Positions 26,201 to 38,771 of a DNA stretch of 64,000 bases are shown here, piece after piece. The notes beneath the pieces are model-generated. The model was not told where the DNA came from. It was given only the letters and a program-made list of their open reading frames with translations, and did not search any database. This stretch comes from Nilaparvata lugens. Lineage: Eukaryota; Arthropoda; Insecta; Hemiptera; Delphacidae. Every line of letters starts with the position of its first letter. Position 1 is the first letter of the stretch. The stretch covers positions 52,342,619 through 52,406,618 of the forward strand of contig NC_052510.1 in assembly GCF_014356525.2 (NCBI RefSeq), given 5' to 3'. Made by a program: the position numbers and the translations under genes.

Positions 26201-29200
26201 TATCAGTTCAAGTAGCATACACTACCAATAGGAAAACTTGTGTACTTCATCTTCAATTACTGAAATAGAAGTTACTAAAGAAAAGTGAATGCATTCGAGG
26301 TTATGACCCAGTTAAATTTTAACCGTTATTAATTCCACGAGAACCAATCAAAGAAGGCGTTTTTGAAAAGACGGCTTCACTGATTGGTTCTCGTGGAGTT
26401 GATCACGGTTAAAATTTAACCGGCTTCTGAGCAACCGGCACTAAGACTTCATTATTATCTTTTACGATTCTGAAATTAATACTTCACTCTGAACTGATCC
26501 TTCCATAAGTGACTTTTCTAACATGATTCACATATGTAAGAAACGTTTCTTCAAAATGTTTATTCGTGTACAATTTTAATATTGATGTACAAGAATGTGA
26601 TTATTTTGCCAAAGAACATTGAAAACTAGAAGTATTATGATCCCTAAAATGCAACAATCATTTGTGTAGAATAGTTTGGAAAAATGCATACTGTTCTTTG
26701 ATTTTTTACCTTGTTCATAGAAAGATGCCCCGTAAACTGAGAAATCAAACGTGAGTGATTCATGAGATACGTTGCTAGCCTTTTGACACGAAACTGTCAA
26801 TATTTCTTTCAAAGCTGCATTTATCAAATGAGTGGCAGTGTGGTTACGCATATGAGCTAACCGAATCGTTTCGTCTATCTTCAGATTTGCCTTGGTCTCT
26901 GATGTGAGTTTGAAAGATTTTCCTTCCCTGTAATAGAAAATAATATTATAGCCTGGAATGCATAGAATAGACCTTAAAACCAATCAACATCATTGATTGA
27001 TTTTAAATCAATTAACAATTGAATGGAAAGGACTAAGAAATTGTCAAAAACCACAGATTTATTGATACTTAGAAAGACCGGTTTCGGTTATTACACCATT
27101 GTCAATCTCTGATAAACTAAAACTTAATACAAGAGCAGCAGAATTTATGCTAGTAGGCGAGAACTGCTATTGGTCAAGGACATGAACGCCTGCCATTGGC
27201 CCAGCTAGACAGTCTCCTCCCACTCAACGGTGTGACAAAATGGCGGCTTAAGCAGCAGAATCGCCATGATAACAAAATTTACTTCCAGTACAAAATAGGA
27301 ACCAAGGAAACAAGTGTGAAAGATAATAAAACAAATAACCCGTTGTCAATATTTGCAGTAGCAGAAGTCTTCGGGGTGAATTACAGCATTTAATTTGGAT
27401 TTTCGTTTAATAATAATCATCAATTCATTAGCATTTGAATAATTGCAATATCTCAGTAATTTCCATCTGTAAATATAGGAATATAGGAGCATATTTCAAC
27501 GTCATTAATCTTATCTATAACATATAAGTTATAGATATTCGGGTCCTGGATACTATGATTTTGAGTATGAGAGAAGAGGCAACACTGCAAAACCTCAATC
27601 TAAACAAATGAAACAATCCATGTAAAAAACATATTACTAAAAACATGCATATTTCAAAGCCCAGTTTCATAGTACTTACATGTATTTATTAACACTGAGT
27701 TTTCCAAAATGAAAAACATATCCTCCAACTTTCTCAATAGCTACTTCTTCTAATGAAAAAACCTCTTCGCCATCAGGACTGAATACAGAAATAGTACCCT
27801 TATCTCCCTCTTGTCCACCTTCTTCTGAATAGAAATTCGTATTATTCACAATTAGAGCTGCTTGCTTCCCGGTTTCCAATACAACTTCGTCGTTTTGCAT
27901 ACCTCTGGGTCTCAATTTACTGTGATTAGATAGAACATTTCTGTAAGAAATTTATTATAATTTCTTCTTTCGTAATAAATTTGTTATGCTTTTTTACTCC
28001 AGAGCGAAGCTCGGTCCCGATATTTAACTCGTTAACTGTGATATTTATTCTCGTTTAAAATGATCAATTATATTTATTAGGCAAGAAATTATATTTTAAA
28101 ATATTTTCATAATTAAGATAAAATATTTTGTTAATCAATTATCAATTCTACATTGTTAAAAAACGATCTGGCAAGAAAGAGATAGCGCTATCTGCCTTGT
28201 TGAATAATAGACAAGGATAGTAATACCATTGCTAATCAAACACTGTCATTATAACGTGGACCTCACTATATAGCTATTGTCAAAAATATAGGAATTAATG
28301 ATGATTATTATTAAACGAAAATCCAAATTAAATGCTGTAATTTCCATCTAGCTGTTTAACCCGTTATCAATATTTGCAGTAGCAGAAGTCTTCGGGGTGA
28401 ATTACAGCATTTAATTTGGATTTTCGTTTAATAATAATCATTAATTCATTAGCATTTGAATAATTGCAATATCTCAGTAATTTCCATCTGTAAATATAGG
28501 AATATAGGAGCATATTTCAACGTCATTAATCTTATCTATAACATATAAGTTACAGATATTCGGGTCCTGGATACTATGATTTTGAGTATGAGAGAAGAGG
28601 CAACACTGCAAAACCTCAATCTAAACAAATGAAACAATCCATGTAAAAAACATATTACTAAAAACATGCATATTTCAAAGCCCAGTTTCAGTAGTACTTA
28701 CATGTATTTATTAACACTGAGTTTTCCAAAATGAAAAACATATCCTCCAACTTTCTCAATAGCTACTTCTTCTAATGAAAAAACCTCTTCGCCATCAGGA
28801 CTGAATACAGAAATAGTACCCTTATCTCCCTCTTGTCCACCTTCTTCTGAATAGAAATTCGTATTATTCACAATTAGAGCTGCTTGCTTCCCGGTTTCCA
28901 ATACAACTTCGTCGTTTTCCAAACACACATTCTGCGATTCACTTCCATCTAATAGCATGATTGCTAACAATTTCGAAGTCAAAACTGGGAAAGTATAACA
29001 CAGATTTTGTGTACTTTCATTTTGAGAGGCGGATAGAGGTGGTTCCCGTTCATACACGTATTTGAAGGAATCGTTCGTTAATGGGACACTGTTTCTTATC
29101 AATGTGTCGGTCCAGATAGTAGAAAAATCAAGTTTTGGTGAAAATGATTTGCTTCCTTCTTGTTTGAATTTCTTCAATTTGTTGTCGAAATCGTCTCTGT

Positions 29201-32200
29201 CAAAGTTGAGGCCTGGAAACACAAAGATAATAAGGATTATCAAACAAAAAACATAACTTTTATGCAGAAATGGTTTCATGAAATAGAAGACTATGGTTGC
29301 TTTACACTAATTTTTCCCAAATCTGATAATGATATTATTAAACCAGCTTACTAACAATTTCGACTGCCAATTGAATTAGGAGATTAAAAGTAACCTCTAC
29401 ATTGAATTTGTGAGAATTTACTTGATATGGTTCTTTACTTCCAAGTATTAGTTGGAGGGTGAAAGGTGAAAGGTTAATCTATAAATTATTTAGATTTTTT
29501 TTCAATATTTAGGCATAAATTCACTCATTTGTTGTTGATTATCCATCTTGTTTCCGCTAATATTATTACTATTGTATTTTGATTACTTTCAAGTGAAAAA
29601 AACACTCACATTCTTTTGGTGTGGCAACGATCGTTTCGTGCTGGTGTTGCACATTCTCAAGCCAAACAGAAACACTGTTTAGTTTCTGTTGGTTTTTCTG
29701 TTTGGCTTGACAATGTGCAACACCAGCACGAAACGATCGTTGCCACACCAACAGAATGTGTTTGCTTTTTCACTTGAAAGTAATCAAAATACAATAGTAA
29801 TAATATAAGTGAAAACAAGATGGATAATCAACAACGAATGAGTGAATTTATGTCTAAATATTGAAAAAAATGCCCAATAATTTATAGACTAACCTTTCAC
29901 CTTTCACCCTCCAACTAATACTTCACTCATAGTGATTCATTCACTCATATTGTCTGTCGACATAATTGTGCTAGGAATTCGTGCAAGCATTAGCTTTTAG
30001 TATAACCTGTAATATTGTTTGTTGAAGTTTTCTGAAGAGAAAATTTTGTGGCTGAAGCCTGCACTATAGCCTCACAGTTTCAGTTTTATATCAACTTGCG
30101 AGAAACAAATGATAGTTGAAGAAAGAATTGAGCAAGTAGAACACATTTCACTTGTTCACTAAATGTGTTAATTCAGGAAACCATCAGTTCTGAACTACAA
30201 GGCTGTTACAATAATAATTGTTCAATGATTGAATGAATATGTATGTTTCTTATTTTTAAAATGTATGAATTCAGGGCTACTTTCTTGTATTCATAAAATA
30301 GAATTATAGTACCCTTTAAAATTAATTTTCCTTCCCTAGAAAAATACAATACAAAAAAATTATATTCTTGTTTTATTATTTTATTAATTGTAAAGGGTCT
30401 ATTTGATAAACGTATGTTTCTATTAATAGTTGATAATAGTAAGTTAGAATATAAGGTTGGAAATAAAAACAAATGAAATCATGGATGTGTTAATGAAAAT
30501 ATTTACAAACCAAGAGCTGAAGCCAGGTCATCAATGAGATCAGCATCAAGACCACGAGTGTCATAGAGACGAACCGCTAACTCAGAAGACAAATTTTCAG
30601 TTTTTTCACCAATACTATCACACAGATCTCGATAGGCTGGCACTAAACCCACAGCTTCCACTCCAGTAAACGCCGAAAGCCGCTGATCTTGTTGCACCAG
30701 TTTCTTCCATTCTTTGGCCGTACTTCGGTTTAGTTCCCTGATTATTTCGCTTTCATTCCGTATTATCATTTGAACCTTTAGATGAGAAAAGTTGTAATTC
30801 AATTATTATAGAATTCAAAACAATAGAAATATTATTTTTAAATTTTGGTTCCATCCCTATCATTTATATCATTATTGTGGTTGTATATGAATGATAAAAT
30901 CTGTTGTTGGACAATAGACAGCGTGAGTCATATGTATGGAAACCCTTCAATAAGTTGGAGACCGTTATAGATATAATACTGTAACTTACAGGATAAGTTA
31001 TAGGTCAAACACTCTACCTTTTGACGTACAACTGAATTTCAACCCCTCATAAGGGGGTGACTATGACACAAAAGGTATGGTGCTGAGTGAAGGAAGAGTG
31101 AGTAGGGAATTCAGTATCAATGACGGCGTAAGACAAGGAGATGTACTATCGGCCTTGCTCTTCAACATAGTCCTCCAGAAAGCAATGGAATGCATTGACA
31201 AGAGAGGCAACATCACGAACAGAATGACACAAGTTTTAGCATATGCAGATGATGTTATCATAATCTCGAGAAGCATGCGTTCGCTGGAAGAAGCATTCTT
31301 GCAGATTCGAGATGAGGCTTAGGTAGAAGTTCTGGAAATAAATGAAGGAAAGACTAAGTACCTGGAAATGAGCCCTAGAGGAGTGAGAGAGCAAGAAACT
31401 GTCAAAATTGGAGAAAGAGTATTCGAAAAAGTTAAAACCTTCACGTACCTGAGCACTGAGATCAATAGCATTAACAGAATATCCTCGGAAATCAAGCGCA
31501 GGATAATGCTGGACAATCGAGCATATTTTGCCAATAATAAATTACTAAAGACCAAATTACTAACCAGGAACACTAAAATTAAAATATACAGGACTCTCAT
31601 AAGACCGGTTGTTACATATGGTAGCGAAGCATGGACAGTACTACAAGAAGATGCTAAAGAACTGATGGTCTTTGAGAGGAAGCTGGTTAGGAAGAATATA
31701 TGGTCCAGTGCAGGAGAATGGTGCGTGGAGGATCAGAAAGAATGCTGAAATTGAAGAAATCCTGCAAGGTAAAAATAGTCTCCGTTTTGTCAAGGCGAGA
31801 AGGATAGATTGGCTTGGACACGTGGAAAGAATGCCGGAGAAAAGAATGCCAAGAACGATGCTCTATGAGAAGTTGGAGGCTGTGAGAAGAAGAGGGAGAC
31901 CTAGGGCACGATGGATGCAGGATGTGGAAAGAGACTTGAGAGTAATTGGAGTGAGAGGATGGAAAGATTAGGCAGGAGATAGAGAAGCTTGGAGGCGGAT
32001 TGTGGAGGAGGCCAAAGCCCACATAGGGCTGTAGCGCCAGGATAAGTAAGTAAGTATAAGTGGGTGACTTAGGGGTTGTAACTCGAATATTTTAAATGTA
32101 AACACCCATTGTGTGATAGATCATTTTGAATGCCTTTCTAAAACAAGAAAGATGACATCAATAAAAATGTTCTATGATACTTTTATCTAAAATGGCGGCT

Positions 32201-35200
32201 GATTAAAGTTTTAGTTTTTAAAGAAATAATTGTTAAAGTTCAATCAGCCGCCATTCTGGATAAAAGTATCATATAACCTATTTATTGATATCATATTTCT
32301 CGTTTTGGAAAAAAACCTTTAAAATGATGTATCACTCAATGGGTGTTTACATTCAAAACATTTGAGTTACAACCTCTCATTTCTTTGAAAACTAAAACTT
32401 CAATCAGCCGCCATTTTGGATACAATTATCATAGAACATCTTTATAGATGTCATCTTTCCTGTTTCAAAAAAGGCCTTTAAAATGATGTACCACACAATA
32501 AAATATTCGAGTTACAAACCCTAATTTACACATTTAGTAAAGTGAGTTTTTAGTAAAGTTGTGAGTTAGAATACTTTTGTAAAAAAAGTTTGGAGGATTA
32601 AGTTGATAATAAAAACAATTTAAAATAATGAATTTGACAATAAAAATATTCACAAACCAAGAGCTGACGCCAAATCATCAATGAGATCAGCATCAAGACC
32701 ACGAGTGTCATAGAGACGAACCGCTAACTCAGAAGACAAATTTCCAGTTTTTTCACCAACACTATCACACAGATCTCGATAGGCTGGCACTAAACCCACA
32801 GCTTCCACTCCAGTAAACGCCGAAAGCCGCTGATCTTGTTGCACCAGTTTCTTCCATTCTTTGGCCGTACTTCGGTTCAGTTCTCTGATTATTTCGCTTT
32901 CATTCCGTATGATCATTTGAACCTTCAGATGAGAAAAGTTATTGATTCAATGATACAAAATTATCATGTAAAATAATTTGGGGAGGATCAAAACTGTTCC
33001 TCCCCCGAATTTTGATTCATTAAAATAGTCCAGAAAAAAGGTTATGTTTTCGTCTCTTTATAAAATTTGTCTAATTTAAAAAAATTGTAAATTAATTATA
33101 GAAATATTATCACATTAATTTCGTATTAGCATTTGAACCTTTAGATGAGAAAAGTTGTTATTCAATTATAGAATTTAAAATAATACAAATATAAATATTA
33201 TTTATCACATTATTTTTAAAATGTTGGTTCTCTTCCAATAATTTATATTATTTGTGGTTGTACATTAATAATGTTAAAATCTGTGATTCAGCAATATCTA
33301 GTCTTTTTCAGTATATGAATGATTATAGAAAACTCTTTAGGCTACATCCTCTTTGGTCACCAAGTCTTAATCAAATTTCTTTATTTGTGTGGATGTGAAA
33401 ATTTGTGTGATTGTTTATTTGTATTGTTTGTGTAATTTGTAGCCTATTATTTATGCTCTGTTGCAATTTTTCAGCTACTGACGTTGTTATAACATTGTTC
33501 AATGTTGTTCAATGTTTTCAGCAATAAAGATTTTGATTTGATTTGAAAAGAAAATGGATACATAAGTAACTCACTTTCAAATATTGAATTATCCATCCAT
33601 TGTCGATATAGCTTTAGTAGTTATCTATCAAATTATCAATTATCTATTAATTATTTAGATAATTGTAGTAGTTCAATTTCAGGAATTTATTTGGTTGCAC
33701 TGTATATTAGTCAGAAGTAATGTTATAATTGAATACATGCCGACTTTGAAGAGACAAAGAAAGAGTTTATTCAATAAAATGTGTATTTCAAGTTCAAAAT
33801 GGTGCTGTGGAGTGTGTTGAAATACAGTAGGAGCCTTTCACCATACAGATTACAACAGGATAGAGAATATCATTTCTTCCATTTGTTCCTGAGCACCAAC
33901 CGATTCTGCAGTTACGTATTTCAATAGTACCATAGAGAAACAATAGCGTAAGTAAATATCCCATGGTATAATGAGTTTATGTCGCAACTTTTACTGTTAT
34001 CTCAAGCCGATTACTGTCACTTATTGACGATTTTTACTGTTTTGACCGGGTGAGAGTGTATGATCGGCACAATATGAGAGACTACCAGTGTCACACAGCT
34101 TCAAGGGAAAGAACTACGTGGACTATCGGCTTGAGATAACAGTAAAAGTTACAACATAAACTCCCTATACCATGGTATATCTACTTACACTATTGTTTCT
34201 CTATGATAGTACTGCACTCAATTTTTCAACATAGCTATCAACTTTTTATTGAGCATAGCAATCTTTATATCAACTAATTCTAATAAAATGATTATCATAA
34301 TGATATATCACAGTAAAATTGACAACTTCGATCATTTCTTACCTTATTCAAATTCCTAGATATCTCTGGATAAGCTTGAGATAATATATCGGCGACTCCA
34401 TTAACAACTTCTCCCAATAGTTTTGCATTGTCTTTCATTTTGAAGTTTCGCTCACAAGTTACAAGTGCCTTACGTATTATTCGTCTCAATTTATGGCTGA
34501 GAAAAAACGAATATTCTTTATTCTTAATAATAAATAATTATAATGATAAGAATAATTAATAAAAATTATATTAATTTTTATTGAATAATTTGAGCAATGA
34601 TACAAATTTGTACTGGATTTTATTCATGTGTTGTAAAATCGCTTCCCGGTGATTCCTCCTTAAACTGTAGGTCCATTCATCTCTCATTATCATCCGCCTT
34701 ATTACCCAAGCACAAGCCTAGAGCTCATGTGGATCACCCTCAGAAAAAACATTGGAAAACTGAAAATTACTGAGATAATTTAGGATAAGAATAATAATAA
34801 TATGGAATTGCATTGGAATACTGAAAATAGAAGTGTTGAAAGAATCACTTATATCTGAGAGTTGAAACAATGCTGATTCTATCTGCTTGCGTTTTTTTCA
34901 ATGACATCATTTTCTGAAGATAAAATCTTTCCAAGTTTTGTCAAATATATTAAGATTACTCTCCTTATTTCTGTTTTACTTACTTTTGATCGGGAAACAT
35001 ATTATCAGACAAGGCAACAGCACTCATACGAGAATGATCAGCTAGAATTCTGTACGCTGTATCTAGGCCATCCCGATCCGCCGCACCGAAAGCTCCAGAG
35101 TAGGGTCTCGCTCCTGAAACCTGAGAATTTTCAAAATATAAATATTCAAGGCAAATGCATTTCAAAACAGCACAACTGGTACAGTGCAATACAAACAATA

Positions 35201-38200
35201 AATTACGTGAAGAACAAGGAATGGAACAAATTTTAGAGTATGTGAGACAAATGACGAGGGATCTGGATGCTATGAGCTATGAACAATGGAAGGCTGCCAA
35301 CCAATCAAACGATTGAGCTAGAAGTAGAAGAAGAAGATGCCAATTCAAATTTGAAAAGAATATGTAGTAAAAAGCAGTAGAAATACTTCTAAACAATCAT
35401 TTTCAAGCACTTTGTAACACAATGTTGTAAAATATTTAGAATTGCTAAACTATGAAGTCAATCTAATGGAAATACAGTAGCCTAATAATAATAATAAGGA
35501 ATGGAAATTAAAACATAATTACATTGTAGACAAGTGTAAATCATCTTGAAATAATAATCAAGATTACCAGAGGAAACAATGGAAGATACTAGATACTCTT
35601 TGATGTGAGGGTTCTTTCAATAACTTATTTTTTCTACAACTGCGCGTAAAGAAAGAATTTACATACTCAGTTCTCCTCCTAAAACAGCTTATTTCTGGAG
35701 AGAATCTACTTTATCGCTCGCTAATATTCTGCGCATGCGCATGCGCATGCGCAGAAGAGTTTATTTACGCTCGCTAATCAGCTGATGATAAGCAGCTCGC
35801 CAAAAGACAAACCACTCTCGGTCAGATCTTAACCTAAAAAGTCGGTAATTATACCGATTCTACAGCCATGATGGATATAAGTGTAGACAAATTATTATAA
35901 ACTCCGCCAGATATAAGTGAATTAACAGGTTTGTGCAGTTGTAGAAAAAATTTTGTATGTAATTCGCGCGTAATGCTTCTTTATCGCTCTTGCAAAATTA
36001 TCACGCTCCGCTTCGCGTCGCGTGATAACTGTTTTGCGCGAGCGATAAAGTCGCGCATTACGCTCTTAATACATAAATAGCTATTAAATTACTTTCTGTG
36101 ACGATCTTTTACTATTTATTGCATTGTATGATAATACTGTGTTGCATGAATGGATATCTTATCTTATCTAGACATTTGCAATAATTACTATTTAAATATT
36201 GAACTACCAGTGTGAGTTGTGAATGTTGAAGTGTTTATACATAGTGAACCAACAAGCATTCAACAGCGTACTAAAGTGAGGTCCACGTTATAATGGCAGT
36301 GTTTGGTTAGCAATGATATTTCTATCCTTGTCTATCATTCAACAAAGCGGATAGCGCTATGTCTTTCTCGCTTTGCAGTGTTGCCAGATCGTCTTTTAAG
36401 CATTTGAAATTAATAATCGATTAACAAAATATTTCATCTTAATTATGAGAATTCATTATTAAATTATTGAGGAATATAATTTCTTGCTTAATAAAATATA
36501 ATTGATCATTTTAAACGAGAATGAACAGTTAATATTACATCAATAAACCTGTATCAGCTACCGTCTATAGAAGGCATTGACAAGACAAAGGATCGGCAAC
36601 GTTGTTCTCCTACCTTTCTCCACTGCCATTATATCGTGGACCTCACAATAGCAACCTTAAACCTGGATTCCCATACAACATTCACAGTGAAAATACAATT
36701 CACATAAGTTCTAATGGCATTATTCGAAATCTCTCGACCGATCTGAGTGGGAATAGTCCAATAAGAGCTCGTGGAAATTATATTTGAACTTTTCACTGTC
36801 ACTGTTGTATGCGAATCCAGCTTAATTTGTTCCGGATCGAATTATTTTTTTTTAATAACAAGATATTTCTTTATTATTGATTCCAATTTTTCTGATGTTT
36901 CTTGTAGTTCAAAGTTTACAAACCTTGGATATAACATCAAAAAGAGGTCTAAACAGATCAGTATCGTAATTCGATTTGACTCCTTGAAGAACAGCTATCA
37001 AACGTTCAAGTCCCATACCAGTATCAACATGTTTTTCTGGTAGCTTTTCTAATAGATTTTCTCCACGCCTGTAACATTGAAAATAGAATGATTTCCTCTC
37101 CTCGAAAAATGCCTTCTAAAACAAATGATCTAGGAATATTTTTGGAAAATGGTAGACCTAGCCATGAAAGCCATATCTGATCGTTCCGATTAGATTATAT
37201 TATATATAAGCTTATGCTTTATGGGCCAGCATGTGGAAGCATCAGAAGTGACTTTTCATAATTTAAAAAATACAAAACAGAAATTACATCAAAGATGTAC
37301 ATTGAAGGACAGTATGCTATAATATGCAGTATTACTGCATATTTTGGAATGGCCTCCATGGGTCTGCCTCAAATGTCAATTCTCTGTAATACTACTTCGA
37401 TCCATTTAAGCCCCATATCACTTGCCGCATGCACCTCCTGCAATCCTCCCTCACATGGGAACAGAGGGCAGTTTGAAACCAAGTGCTCCATTGTCTGTAT
37501 CTCGCCACATTCACAGTATGGGTCAGATGTAAAGCCCCATAAGGCAAGAGACTGGGCGCATCTTCCAGTAAATGTCCGGAACCTGTTCAAAACAGCACCA
37601 CTGCCGGCGGCCAAGCAGTGTCCCTGGCACCTCTCCATTTGGATCCTCAATTAGGTGTCTATTCTTTACTGATGAGGAGGACCACCTTGCCTTCCAAATT
37701 GTTCCAATATCCTGACCATTCTGATCATCTAATCTCAGATACCTCCTAGAGTGTAGCCGTCTTGCTGGTGCATTATTTAGCTCCTTAGCTATTGTCAACT
37801 CATTCCTTGAGACAACCCTGTTAACAAGTTGTCTTGTTATATAGAGTTCTTCATTTATGTGTGTTACAATATTTACTGGCTTATACACTAATTTACATTG
37901 AAAGACAGTATTGCCAATTATTCAACGAGTTTTACAAAGTATGAAGAGTTCATAAATGATAATAAAGATTGCATGCAATTTGAATAGCGATAATATAATA
38001 TTGTGATGTAACTTCAAAAGTTGGCGGTGTTTCAACAAATAATTGTCAATTTTCTGAAAAGGATATAAAATTTTATCCTTTCCATCAACACACGACCGAT
38101 GTGAGAGATCTCGATTCTCATATTTATTCATTCATTCATTTGTTGATACAATTACAAATCATATGAATATGATCGAGAAAGAACAACAGGCAAAGCCCAA

Positions 38201-38736
38201 AACTACTAGTTTTATTTTTTGTATCATGTGTACTGTATTGTATTGTTTTTCTAATTCTCTCTTTGCTTACAAAAGGAATTGCATATATGCTACAAATGAA
38301 TTACATTATGTTACTAAATGGATGTACAGTGGATTGTAGATTAATAATTACATGAATCATCTCTTTTTCTTTTGAGTTTTTAAATTATTATGAATGAATT
38401 CTAGTTTTTCTGCTCTCTTCGTATTTCACTCTTAGTACTTCTTCTTTTCGGATTGAAATTTTTTTTCTAGTTTTTCATACATTCCATATGTTTCTTTTTT
38501 CTTTATTATATTTTTTCTATTTTCGACTGAATCTCAAGCCACTAATTATAGCCGACTGATTACTCGTTGCCATCGCTCAAACTACTTAGTTTTGCTGGTA
38601 ACGCCAATGATAATATAATAATCGATTTTTAAATGGAAAATATTTTAATTTTAAGTTTTTGTAATGTATTGTATATGAAAATTTTTATATTTTTCACATT
38701 TGTAAATTTTGTTTAATGATTTTGGCAATAAATATT

Positions 38737-38771
<35 letters not shown>

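Noticed and set aside
29569..29751. 60-codon ORF
   Set aside because: Spans the centre of the 481-bp palindrome; no domain.
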